From Struthidea cinerea (taxonomy: Eukaryota; Chordata; Aves; Passeriformes; Corcoracidae): a DNA stretch of 64,000 bases. The stretch covers positions 4,570,912 to 4,634,911 of the forward strand of contig VZTI01004803.1 in NCBI GenBank assembly GCA_013397865.1, read 5' to 3'. Made by a program: the position numbers and the translations under genes. Below the pieces are notes generated by a model, which worked only from the letters and a program-made list of their open reading frames with translations, had not been told where the DNA came from and searched no databases. This document shows positions 26,318 to 38,540 of the stretch, piece by piece; the stretch's first letter is position 1, and each line of letters begins with the position of its first letter.

Positions 26318-26828
26318 CATAGAATCGTAGAATATACTCCATTGGAAGGGGCACACAAGGATCATTGAAGTCCAGCTCCTGCAGGCCAGTGCCAATAATC
26401 ACACCATCTAGCAGGCTTGGTGATGTGACCACTTTCCTGAGGTGCTTGTTCCAGTGCCCAACCACCCACTGGAGTAAGAACCTTTTTCTAATATCCAACC
26501 TCAACCTCCCCTGAAATATTTTCACACCATTTCCTCTGGTCCTGTCAGTGATCACCACAGAGAAGAGATCAGTGCCTGCCCCTCATCTTCCTCTCATGAG
26601 GAAGATGTGGACTGCAATGAGGTCTCTCCTCAGTCTTCTCTTCTCCAGGCTGAACAGAACAACTGACCTCAGCTCATCCTCTTACGGCTTCCCCTCCAGA
26701 CCCTTCACCATCTTTATAGCCCCCCTTTGGACAATCTCTAAGAGCTTTATATCCTTATATTGTTAAGCTCAAAACTGCATGCACAACTTGAAGTGAGGCC
26801 CCAGCAGAGGAGAGTAGACTGGGATTAA
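26318..26828 (-). mobile_element. CR1 LINE fragment (~510 bp) with ORF2 C-terminal remnant
   Basis: The 3' end lies at 26318 (minus strand …TACGATTCTATGA). Translating the minus strand at 26540-26400 gives TRGNGVKIFQGRLRLDIRKR and then VVGHWNKHLRKVV with SPSL. This is the conserved C-terminal block of CR1 ORF2 (usual form close to RLDIRKNFF…HWNRLPREVVESPSL). Upstream in the element (26560-26760 on this strand) lies the familiar GAAGAGAAGACTGAGG…CTCATTGCAGTCC region. Frameshifts and a 5' truncation make it inactive. A 72-codon plus-strand frame at 26548-26766 is its antisense shadow. The right edge near 26828 is approximate. Confidence 0.92.
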
Positions 26829-29800
26829 TTCTTGAGTTAATTTTCTAGTACTTGAATTATTACATGCCCTTATATCTTCCAAGAATGGTCCAGCTTAATA
26901 TTTCCCTTGAATTTTAACTACCAACATGCAAAACATCAGCAAATGTCAAAATAGTTTAATGTTCACTCAAGAACAATGCTGCAGTAAAGACGCGCCAGGT
27001 GGGACACTGCTATATTTAATTAACACTGAACAACCCGCAGTAGAAATGTATTCACTCATACAACCAGAATAAAATATACTGAATCTAATCAAAGCCTGTG
27101 GTATACACTCTCAATTTTCAGTTGTTCTGTGAAAAATTCAGTACAACTATATTTAATCATCATTGTACTTGATACTTACTGCAGTTTGATTCGAATGTGT
27201 TTCAGAGAGTATCAAATGAAAGTTACTTTAAAATACACAGTGAATAACAACCACAGAATCAACAAAGAAGAAAAAGGTAGGTGAGCAGTCAAATCTATAG
27301 TTTTTACATTTATTGCATCGTTAACTAAAATAGAGAACAAATACAGATAAAAGGATCCATGAATTACACATTTAATTGCTCACTCTATTATGGATTTAGT
27401 TATTAAAAATTGGCGTTTTACTAACCAAAATTTAAAAGCAAAGAGGACAACATCACTAGGATGGAACCCAGTAATCATTCCTGTAAAAGCTGTTACCTTT
27501 GCTGATGAGAGAGACATCCTAGATATGAAACACAAAATACATGCAACTTCAGAGAGGCCTATATGTAGGATATTCAAATAATAATATTTCTAAAAATAAA
27601 AAAAATTTTGAGAAGTATCAATTTCTAATTTCAAGATTGTTTTAGATGGTAAATATCAGAGTTAAAACAGAATTATATTTCCACTGTTATTCAGACTACA
27701 AAAAGAATGTTTATTATTTGTCAACAACGTTGAAGGGAAAAGTTACTTTTTTTTCATTTACGGTTTTATATGGCTGCTGCTTTTTGATTATCCTGCATTC
27801 ATCTAGTGCTAAGTGCTAGTAAAACTTCTATCATATGACATTTCTGAATTCTGATTGAATTTCGTTAATTCTGAGATCCTAGCAACAGTCGACTTTGCAA
27901 TGTACAACATCTTTTTTTAATGTAAAGATCTTTAATTTTGGAAAAGAATAGAGAAATGCACGTAATCATTGATTAGAAATCAGGTGTTTACTGAGTCAGG
28001 TAATTTTTTTCTTTTCTAGTTATCTGATAATTATTTTCTTCTGAAGTTCTTTATTTATATTACCTAAAGCGTGGGTTCAACTTTGCAAGAGAGGTGAATA
28101 ATTCAAACAAGTATGTAAAATATTTTTCAGTCTAAACTGTTAGAAACTTCTGATATTTAGGTAGTTGATAGAGCACAGCTAGAATGCTCACTGGTTGTTG
28201 GAGAATTTACATCAGCATCAAAATTGTATGGAAGTTAAAGCACTTAATTACAGTGGGACACACATAAATTACAGTAGTTAGGCAACTAACCAAAGAACAG
28301 AACCTACATTTTGTCCTAATGTGATTTTTGACATGCATGTTGGGCATAAGCCTCAATAATGATGAAAAAACAATAGTGTTTCTTTTTTAAAAAAATTTGG
28401 GAAATATTGCTTTGTTTTTACTGATTTTTTGGTAGATACTTTTATATTTTCTCTGCATCACATGCATGAGTAATGGAATGCTTTTGATGCTTAGATTTTA
28501 GTTTTCTATTTGATTAGACATTATAGCTAAACTAATTTCAGAAATCCTTAGATCAATCTTCTGCCAATATGACAAGACCACAGATATCAGTGAAGATAAC
28601 ATATTTACTGCTTCCACATGTGTTAACTCAGATTTTGGAATGCAGGTTTTTTTACTTCTGTCTTACTTGACACATTAGAGGTTTTTCTAAAGCTGTGTTT
28701 GGAGATATTAACTTTTATAGCACTCTGTGTTCTTCAAAATGTTTTTGGTAAGACACTTTAATTTGAAACGGTGGACTGTAAATTAAGAAATGATGGTCAC
28801 AATGGCAGCAAATGAAGAAAGTAGGTTCAAAGGAAACACAGTTTTCCTTGTTCGAGAAATGAGCTTGAGATAGGTATTTATTCACTAGAAAACAATCAGG
28901 CCTCTAGAAAAAGACTTGGCTGCATGTCTTCTGCATTACTAAAATAGGCATTGTTATATATTTTGTTAAACCTCAGTGATAGTTTGATTTACCCAATGTA
29001 CTTTATTTTACATGCATAGGAACACATACTCATTTTTATATATATCTACATACATAAAGTCATGTAAGTCACATCCCTAACCCATAAGAGAAGCTAACAA
29101 GATTGATCAAGAATGTAGAAAATTTGAGATAATATCCTTTATTAGAATCTGGCAGATGAATGCAAGTACATCACAAAGTGCAGAAAAAGCTCAGATGAGA
29201 GAAAGTGCAGTAAGAGGAGGTATAAGGTCTGGAAAAATAAAAGATCTCAGTAAGAATATAAAGGTAACATCTCCTTCAGAAATATGAAAGGGAGTGGGAG
29301 GGACACATATTGGATGCAATTTAGAAAAATAGGTGTGTTTTCTCAGATCTGAGAAATAAATAAGGAATAACAATTAAAGTATGTATTAAATCAACAACTA
29401 CCAAGTATTCAAGAAGACCAGAAAGCCCACCTAAAATATCCCTAGAATGAAAGTGATCATGGGAAAGGCAAACTAGAAAACACTAACTGGAAACACTTTA
29501 TTGTAGTGAAGAGAGCCGAATAAAAACTGTGCAGCAAAAATGTGATTGAGAAGAATGCATTTCCTTAGACTTGAGTGGGTAAGTATTTACATTCAGAAGA
29601 AAATCCAGAAGGCAGATACCACAACCACCATCATTCCTCTAGATTTTTTCAGAGACCACAACTATCATCATTCCTCTAAATTATATACTGAAAAAAAAAT
29701 AAAATTGAGTTCTCAGAAGAGAATTCTAACTCATGTCTCTTCCACACCACAAAACAAAACTCCATTCAAATAGTAAACATTTAGTGAGTTTCACAGACTT

Positions 29801-31236
29801 GATTGTATAGTATGGAGACTGTTACTGTAAGAAACTTCTCTGTATTATTTTTTATATTCAACACTGCTGAAAAACAACTTGCTAGACAGTTATTGAATCA
29901 AAAAATTCTGATGCTACAGTCTTACAGTCTACACTGACCTGAACAAAAGTACTGACCTACCTAGATCAATTCACTGTGGGGGGCCATTGCAAACACTTCT
30001 TTAACAGGACAACAAAGGCTTGTTAGCAGAGGGAACATATGTGCTCCAGAAGAACTTCCACTCATTCTTTTCAAAATTTGTACTCATAGGTAACCTGTAG
30101 GAAAACAGATGGAAGATGGCAGGGATGGACTCCAGAAAAACAAAGAAATAACCAAAAGAAAAAAAACCATTTTTTTTTTATTGTTCCATGGTGAATATTG
30201 CAGACAGTTCCTGGGTGAAAAATTAATTGCCAGTCATATAGAAATAAAGTACCTACTCCTCCAAAATGCACTGCAAACGTTTTCTGTACAGTGGGAACAC
30301 CTGTGATTGAAGATGGGATATTTTAAGATGGTGGATATAATTGTCTTCAAGCTGCAATTAGCTTGTCCAATATATGCCATAGTTCTCAATCTACTGCATT
30401 TAGGTTGTTTTTTTTTTTTTTTAAGAGGATAAAAATGAGAAAAAGTAGCCTTTAAGTAAACTCAAACTAAATGTTGAAAAATTATGAATGTGGAAAAACC
30501 CGGTTATTTTATATTTTTTGAAAATAAAAAATTATTTGGAATTTAAATAATATATTATGCATTGGCACAGTGAAATGTTCTTTTACTCATATTTTCTTGA
30601 TGAGAAATTTGGTTTTGGTGATATATTTTGGTGTAGGAATGTAGCAAGTCACTACTGAGATTCTTTTGCATTTCCCTGAGATGAAGCCTGGCAATCAATG
30701 CAAGTTGGTAAATGTACCTTTTTCACAAGATAATATTCTCCTTAAAAACTGCCTCCATATCAAAAACTCAAATGAGTGTATTGTCTTCCAGACTCATGAC
30801 AGGCAAGTCAAAGGTAGGTCATCGAATCCAAATTATTTAAAGTTTATGAGAGGCCCAATCAAACCAGGTATGGTGTGATCAGAGTGAAGGACTCTGTAGG
30901 ACTCCTAAGGTTCATAGCTATTCAATCTTTGACACAGAAGATGGAATAACTAATTTTTATTTTTTATAAAACATAGGTCAGTGAAACCAGATGTAAAAAT
31001 CAATGTTTCTTGAGCTTGGGCATGAGCTGAAAACCTTGAGAAACTTATAGCTGGAGACTTTTTGAAGATAGACATCTCAGTTCCAATTATTTAGAAATCT
31101 TAGAGTTTTTAACTGAAGAAAAATGCATGTAGTTTCTAAAGAAAAAAAGAGAATGATAGCGTTCATGAACTTGGGTTCTCACACAAAAACTCACAATATC
31201 TTGAATGTTTTTTAGTTAGGCATACATTTTTGTCAT
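26829..31236. other. Gene-free AT-rich stretch
   Basis: A two-copy 37-bp duplication lies at 29618. At 27380-27581 both strands are open over the same 190 bases (65 and 63 codons), which is chance since neither translation resembles a protein. Homopolymers occur at 30170 and 30409. Confidence 0.6.
29618..29691. repeat. Two-copy 37-bp tandem duplication
   Basis: ACCACAAC(C/T)A(C/T)CATCATTCCTCTA occurs at 29618 and again at 29655. The copies differ at a few bases in the first 26 and diverge more toward their ends. Confidence 0.75.
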
Positions 31237-31514
31237 ATGTTAGGCATCAGAACAAACAAAAATCATTCTGTTAAGCTGCACCAGGGGAAGCTTAGGTTAG
31301 TCATTAGAAAAAAGTTCTTTACAGAAAGCGTGGTTGTGCATTGGAATGGCCTGCCCCGGGAGGTGGTGGAGTCACCATCCCTGGAGGTGTTTAAAAAGAG
31401 ACTGCATGTGGCACTTAGTGCCATGGTTTAGTTGATAAGGTGGTATTAGGTCATAGGTTGGACTTGATGATCTCCAAGGTCTTTTCCAACCTAGCTGATT
31501 CTGTGATTCTGTGA
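31237..31514 (+). mobile_element. CR1 LINE fragment, relatively well preserved
   Basis: Plus-strand CR1 ending in GATTCTGTGATTCTGTGA at 31497-31514, two copies of the terminal octamer. The 64-codon open frame 31237-31431 encodes the ORF2 C-terminus (KLHQGKLRLVIRKKFF, then HWNGLPREVVESPSLEVFKK) and stops at the family's usual place after AMV. About 80 bases of 3' UTR follow, including GTTGGACTTGATGATCTCCA. Only the last few hundred bases of the parent element are present, so it cannot move. Fewer substitutions than in the other copies suggest a younger insertion. Confidence 0.95.
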
Positions 31515-34500
31515 AATAAGAACACAGCAAAAACATAGATGAACCATCACTTGACATAATAAATTTGTATAGTTAATTTTCATATCCACATATTGTTCAT
31601 TTAAACTATTTCTAGCAGGAGGCATTTCAAAGTCGAATGGAAAAGGAACCTGATTTAATGCCAAGCTTTCAGTACTATTTCCCCTAAAGTTGCAGTCTGA
31701 TTCAGCTGACTGCCTGAATGAACATATTCCTTATTCCCTCTGAGCAAGTGACCTGTGTCTAATTGCAATGTTATTAGCCAAAGAGCCTACTTGATGTAGA
31801 GCGCTACGTGTTCTACTTTTCCAGCCTAAATCTTTGTATTTTTTCTCCTCTGCAGTACTCCCTTTGTCAAGCAGAACAAATCTAGAGTAGTATGATATTT
31901 AGTGACTTTTTCACATGCTTGGAACTGGGAAGGTGAACATCTTTCAATCCTTCATGCAGCAAAAATATCCCAGAATCAAAGCAGTTCATCCTGTTTGAAG
32001 AACATGCCAAAATATCTGAGGTTATAAAACTCCGAGGCAATAGGTGAATGTGGGCAGCCAAAATACCCATATAACTCAGTATCTGAGAATTAAGCACTGT
32101 AGATGTTTTAAAACAAATGCCATTTTGAAATCAATGGCTCCTGACATTTCACCATTCTAGTGGTGATTTTTAAATGTCCTTTGTTCTAGAGTGCTATTTC
32201 CATGTCTATAATTTGATGCATTTACACATGTTTAAATGTTAGCTGTCCATTTTTTGGGGGGAACCTAGGCATAGAAAATGGGCTCCTTTCAGCTCATCAC
32301 ACAGCTTGCTACTATATTATCACCATTTGATAAGAAATGCAAAATACCTAAACCACTTCTGCTAGTAAGTGTTATCATCTGTTTTTCTGAAGAGACACAA
32401 AGGTCTTACACAAGGTTTTCCTGATGTACCTAAACTTGCAATTGGGCAAATTTCTGTTGATTTTGTCCAATACATTATTGGGTGTTCTAAACAAGAACAG
32501 AAAATTGCAATTTCATTTTATTACAAAGTGATTAATCAAAAAAAAAAAAAAACAAACAACTTCAGGTTCTGCAAGCAAAACATAAATAGGATTTTAATAT
32601 TTCTTTTTTTATAATTATCTAGCATTGTAATGCAAATGAAACAAGTCATAGTGATATTTTTTCTCATGGGAAATCAAAATATCATATTATCATTCAAATC
32701 CCGAAAAACCTTCCATTTTTTGAACCTGAGTATTGTTCAGTATTTAATGAAAATTTTGCCTAACTTCATTCCTGTTGACATATCATGTGTATACACCAGC
32801 TTTCCTTCTTATCATTTGTATGTACAGTTATCCAAATTTCACAGTTCATGCAAGTATAAAACAGGCAAGTTTTTTTCATATTCATATTTTATACTGAAAG
32901 CTTGTTAATAACATAATTTTTATACCTTTTTAACATACTATCCTGTGGAATGATTTCTCTATATTTTTTTTATCTCTGTATTTTTTAAAACAAATACATG
33001 TATCAGAAAGAACTCCAATAGACCATGAAGAAGGGCTGAAGTTTTTACTAATTTCATTGTACTACACTATTCACAGTGACCTATACATTTAGCATCAAAC
33101 TAAGAATCCAAATTAGTTGTGTTATTTGTTATCTTCATTTTTGGGCAAACAGGGCAAAAACTGTACATGTACTTAATCAAATAATACTTAAATATGTTCT
33201 CTGGCAATTAATTTGTGACGCGAATTATTAGAGATAATTAATTCTCCTTTCTCAAAAAAACCACCCACAACTAGATTCTAAAGTTGTAAAATGTTTTGTT
33301 TCGTCAAACTAATATCCCAGGCACCAGAAGAGGAATCTGTCAGGCAACACCAAGAGTTAAGCTGGAACTTGGAAGGTCTCTCAGGCTTATCAACAAACCT
33401 CATTACTGTTAGTTTATTTACAAAGCATCAGACGTATTTTTCTCTCAGCTATGTATAAGCCAGATGTGCCAGCAAAGTAATCTATTTTGTTGAGCTTAAA
33501 AGAGAGAAATCCTAGTGTTCAGAATCTAAATGTAGAGAACTATCATGGAAAATTTTTTTGCTGAAGGAAACAAATTTTGGTTGTTTAGGAGTACTTCTGG
33601 AATCAACCTCAGGGTGCATATACTGGTGAAAGTGTCTGTAAGAACCTGAATGCCCTTGCAAGTCATAGTATCTGGTTCAAACAAGACTAATCCAGAGGAA
33701 AATAGTTATGGTATATTAAAGCTCTAAACAAAGAACTTCCTTTACATAACAAGATCTCCATATAGTCTTAAGGTGGTTCAGTAACCAAAGCCAACAAAAT
33801 AAAGCTAAATGCCTTCCACAGAAGACCTGCTGCAAGGTCTTGTTATCCTTAATGACTCCAGAGGATTTTGAATCCAACGTTATCACAATGAACTATATCA
33901 GTAGTGGAGTTTTATGAATTTTTGTTATTTGAAAATATGTCTTAGTAGATATTACCATATCTATACACTTTTACTGTAACACAAAAGTTTCTGTCATCTA
34001 TGTAACTTACCGTCGTGATCTAAATGTCGTATCAGACTTTGCAAATTCTCTTCCTTGAAAGAAAAATAAACCAGAAAGAACTTTACTGTATATGAAGTCT
34101 GCATGTTTTGGGTAAGATGTGTGAGAACTTCCCTGCTGCCATATTCAAATTTCCCTTTGCTTAACATAAAATATATATGTTTGGGTGCATGATTTCAGAG
34201 GATATAGGACAAAAGAATGCTCTTTTAGTGTGATTGCCTTTGTGTCCCTTTTGTAATATCTATTTATATAATTTACATTTAGAAAGAATTCATCATTTCT
34301 CAGAGGTCTTTACTTCCCTCTACAGCTCACTGAAACATAAATCTCTTCAATCTCTCCCCACTTATCCTTTAGTCAAGTAAAACAACAAGAATTTTCCCGG
34401 AGAATATCTCAGGAACTGGCTTAATAACTGAAAGCTAAACCAGGAGAAGGTAGTTCATCCTTGCTATTTTTGTGTGCCCATCCTCTCTAGTTTAAAGAAA

Positions 34501-35079
34501 AGCATTAAAGAACATGTAAATATTTAAATTTAAGAAGCAATTACAGTGTATTCTGTACATTTCTATGGTTTTTAAAAACATGATATTTTATATTTGTTGT
34601 TGCCTGAGAATTTGTCAAGAGCACATTTATAAGAAACACAGCAGTCATTAATCTAGATCTATGTAACTGCAGAAATGAATCTATTTGTGTATTTGCATGT
34701 CACTGCTGTCACCTTGCAAATGTCTGAATCATTGATGCAGGCCTTTAAACTGACAAACATTAAAAATGAGGCAGAAAGTGAAAATCAAATTTAGAACAGG
34801 ATTAAAATACATGTAGAAATGTTTCTCTTTCAAGCCTTACTAGAATCAAAGGATTTTACATTCATGAAATTTGCATCAGGCAAGTTTTACAAACAACTGA
34901 TCTCCTGTAGCATTTGCAAAACTCTTTGGAATTAGCACCCAAAATACGGTCTGTAAGAGACTAAAAGCAGAAAAGTCTTTGAAGAGTTTTGGGTGTAGAA
35001 ATTTCTCCCCTGTAAAGAGGCTGCCAGTTTCTAGGCAACGTAGCTCTTCTAAATCCCTTTCATGCTCTTTATAGTATCC
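31515..35079. other. Gene-free stretch
   Basis: Open frames up to 92 codons (32630-32908) are AT-rich and hydrophobic in translation, typical of noise. A run of 14-15 A near 32538 is the only repeat. No transposon was recognised. Confidence 0.6.
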
Positions 35080-35480
35080 CATCCAGTGACCCTGCTAGAA
35101 GAGACTGGTTAGAGCAGCCACAGGCAGCACAATCATTTCTGCCTGCCAGGCTTCTTTGTTATTCAATGTTTTTGCAGGATGTCTGCTGTATAACCTAACA
35201 AGCCCCCATAGGAGACAATATCTTAGTTGATTCCCCTGGCAGCCAATCACTCTGCTACCACTACAGAAAGCAGCTTACTGGCAACTGGCTGCCTCTCTTT
35301 CACAGCCCTGCTTGCATTTGCGCGCACACGCGCAAACCCTGACGGAGACCAGACACCCTGATCTTCTCTTTGAACCTCTTCCTTCAGTATCTAATGCTGG
35401 TTTACTCTCATTACTAGGGGATTCAGCTGATAGCACTGTCTGGCTATAGCTGCAGGTAGGGTGCCTAATCTACAAAGATG
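35080..35480 (+). promoter_or_regulatory. Candidate regulatory or promoter-like block around a CpG palindrome
   Basis: This 400-base block is richer in G+C than its flanks. It contains a symmetric CpG cluster at 35317-35336, an NRF1-like GCGC…GCGC arrangement. A CTGCAG/GTAGGG donor-like site lies at 35455/35456, and an acceptor-like TTTACTCTCATTACTAG ends at 35417. No TATA box was seen. It could be an alternative first exon, an enhancer or a conserved non-coding element. Confidence 0.3.
35317..35336. repeat. CpG-rich perfect inverted repeat (8-4-8)
   Basis: TTTGCGCG and CGCGCAAA flank a CACA loop. It contains four CpG sites in 20 bases within CpG-depleted DNA. The GCGC…GCGC spacing resembles the dimeric NRF1 site (TGCGCATGCGCA), with a different centre. 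Confidence 0.9.
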
Positions 35481-36547
35481 AAGAAAGAAATTGTGCTTTA
35501 ATTAATTTCTTATTGCAATTCACCAGGCCTGTTGACACCTGTGAAATTGCTTTGGTCACTATAATGGCTCTTCAGAAATGGTGTTATTCTATAAACACAA
35601 TCTGTTGCGTAACTGAAAATTTGATTTATGGCATGCATCAATCCTAACTAATGGTCTTACTAGTATATTGTAAACCCTTAACAAGCAATTATATGTTTAT
35701 GAAAACACTTGTTTCTTATAATTATAATCCTGCTAATTTCCTCATTCCCAAAAGCAACATTAGTATTTGCTAATGAACTGCAGATTAATTCACACTGAAT
35801 TAGTCTCTACCCCCAGTCTGCCCCCTGCGCATACTAGATGGCACTAATTTTGCTTTGGGGATCTTAAAAGGATTTGTTGTTCGAGAGTAGATACAAATGG
35901 TCTGTTCTATTACTTAAGACTTTGGTTTACTTTAATTTGAATTCATTTATTCAACAATGTTCTGAATTTGAGCTGAGAGATAATGCATTATAAAAGAAAT
36001 ATAGACAAATTATACAGATCAATACAAATAAATTGAACACATAATACAGTAAGAGTAGCTCAAGGTGGTGCCGTTTTCTCTGGGGCATCTAATGATATGA
36101 AGCTGGTAAACTGAAACAAGCTTGAGGGTCTGAGTTCAGTCCCTAATGGTTTAATGGCCACAGCGTTTAAGTACCAAACACAACAAAACACATTTTCTCA
36201 CATAAGACTAATTTTTCACTTGGTAATTTCATTCATCTCTGCAATCTTTTTAAAAATTGAATCATGTTAACAGTGATCCTCCTTTTCCTTTGCACTTAAC
36301 CCCCCTGCTTTTCCTTTTCATCTAAATCTGTGTAATATCTGACCTAACTATAAGTGACTAGGATTCACCACCTGAGTTATACAAGCCACTGTCAGAATTC
36401 ATGATTTAAAACAACAGATTATTGCTTCCAAACTTTGTATCAGCTGCCAGCCTCACACTATAATCCTTGATTCATGCTGCATGAAACCTTTCATTCTCTG
36501 CCAGCAGCTGCTTGCTAAGCTATTCCTGCCCTCCCTTTCTTTCCTAG

Positions 36548-36597
36548 GCAGATGATGTGTTAAAAAAAGTACTAGCTGGAATATGTGCTAGCTGCAG
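36548..36597 (+). other. Exon-like 50-bp segment
   Basis: A strong pyrimidine tract (CCTGCCCTCCCTTTCTTTCCTAG) ends at 36547, and CTGCAG/GTGTAC follows at 36597/36598. One frame is open across it (ADDVLKKVLAGICASCR) and continues about 25 codons beyond. The donor is non-optimal and the peptide is unfamiliar, so this is a weak candidate. Confidence 0.2.
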
Positions 36598-37029
36598 GTG
36601 TACCAAATGGGGCAAGCAGAGACTCGGGGGACTGAGACGGGATGAAGTTCTTCATCCTGTGTGGTGTTACTTTTAAATAACATAATGAAGGTAACGTAGA
36701 TACTGCTTCGATGAAAGCACTAGGTATGTTGACACCCTCTGCTCCTGTTTGATACTTGTTGGTTTTTAAATCAGACATGGTTTTTTGCTCTTTAGTTCCA
36801 TTAATTAATGAAAGGTGGATTAAATGTGTTTTTAAAATACCCAAATACATAAATGATGAGCTTATTTTAACCCTGAGAGAATTCACATATATTCTACTAA
36901 ATGAAAACAATTAAACAAAAACATTTGTCTTAGCGATTCCTAATTCTGGTTCGTCCATGATAAACTTAAAATTCAAGTCACAGCATGACTGGGGCTTTTT
37001 CTTGAGCAATTACTAGACTAGGACTTTAA

Positions 37030-37160
37030 GAATTTGGCCCACAAGGGCCAGATTTTCTAAACTTTCACTGACAACCCAAATGAAGAGGCCAGATTTTCAA
37101 GGGCTCGCTACGCAGTGGAATGACAAGTACTGAGTTCTGCTGAAAATGAAGCTGCAATAC
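37030..37160. repeat. Possible ancient amniote interspersed repeat
   Basis: GGCCAGATTTTC occurs twice, at 37046 and 37087. The first copy is preceded by an inverted TTGGCCC. From recollection, GGCCAGATTTTC-type ends belong to old interspersed repeats shared by reptiles and birds. The family cannot be named from sight. Confidence 0.35.
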
Positions 37161-38469
37161 AGAGACTCCAAAAAGTGGATTACGAATAAGGGGGCAGAAG
37201 ACTGTTTATTAATGTCTGTTATAAATCAGGCATCAGCTGTTAATTTTCATAGTTTAGTTATTTGTACATGATGAAATTGAATGACGATATTCACATTTGC
37301 CAAGAGAAAATAAAAAGAAAAAATAGCTCTTACTATTCATATTTTTTAAAGCTCAAGAACATGATAGTGATAGCCTTTCTGTTAGATTGTTTTTAACCTT
37401 AAATTTATAAAATTTTTGAATTTTAAGTTTGCTTGGAATATCATAAAATTTAATTATTGTTGTCTGATATAATTCTGTTGCATTTTTGTGCTCTACCTCT
37501 GAAATGATCCAGACAGTACTTGTTAATATATTTTAATGGGAAACATAATAATTTGTTATAGGCTGGTCTGAAATTTCATCCATCCTGATGGATTTAGATT
37601 CTTTGGAACTAGACTTTTTACTTGAAATGACTTCTTATGTAGAAACAAAGGATTATCACAAGGTATGTTGACATATGTTTGCGTTTAAACAAAAACAGCT
37701 GTACAATGCTACTCATTGATAGTGACATATTTTGTGAAAAAAAAATCTATAAACATCATTAAACATTCAAAACATTGTGGAAAGTTATCATTCTTGTGAA
37801 ACTTTTAAGCTTTTTGAAATTCACATAAACTATTAAAAAAATCAATTGAATCTTAAATAAGTCAAGATCCAATCAAAGTGAATGGATCTTTATATTATAA
37901 AAATATAATTTAACCTACAGGTAAATGCCAAAGAAAATTATTAATTGACATTTTTATCTACATTGGAGACGTACCAAAACCCACAAATATCTGTCTCTGG
38001 TATCAGCCCTTTTGCATAAGTCTATAACTGAACTTCTGAGGGGTGAGATATTTATTTTGACTTTCTGAAAACTTGTAGTAAAAAAAATAATTTTCAAATT
38101 TTTCCATTATGGTGTACCAGGGAATATCAAAGTGATGGGAAAAGGGGTCCTAAAATAATCACACAAATTCATATAAATATCCAGAATACATCGTCACTGT
38201 TATGGTGGTTGGTTTTGTTGCTTTGTTTTTGTTGGGATTTTTTATTTTTTTTTTTTTAATTAAATCAGGGAAAAATTAAAATAAACAAAAATTTGGGTCT
38301 TTGCAAAAGAGTTAGCTTTCTCTGTAACCCCTGATAGAAATGCTACTACATCTGGGAAAAATGTGTGAGGCATCTTATATGTAAGCTGAGCTACCTATCT
38401 TTGCAGCATATGGTTCTGATGGGGTTGCTTTACCCTCAGTGAATTTCTTTTAAGTAGTTTTGCCTGCAG

Positions 38470-38534
38470 TGCGTATAAGCACCCTGACTGTGCAGGAGGT
38501 GAAGATTTCACTATGTGCCTGAAATTTGAAAGAG
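38470..38534 (+). other. Exon-like 65-bp segment with consensus donor
   Basis: AGTTTTGCCTGCAG ends at 38469 and AGAG/GTGAGT spans 38534/38535, the best donor consensus seen in the window. One frame is open through it, reading AYKHPDCAGGEDFTMCLKFE; the other two contain stops. The implied phases would be a split codon at each end. I do not recognise the peptide and see no neighbouring exon that must join to it. Confidence 0.25.
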
Positions 38535-38540
38535 GTGAGT

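Noticed and set aside
35821..35850. CTCF-like site (CCCCTGCGCATACTAGATGGCA)-type sequence
   Set aside because: The core departs from the consensus at several positions and needs an extra base to align.
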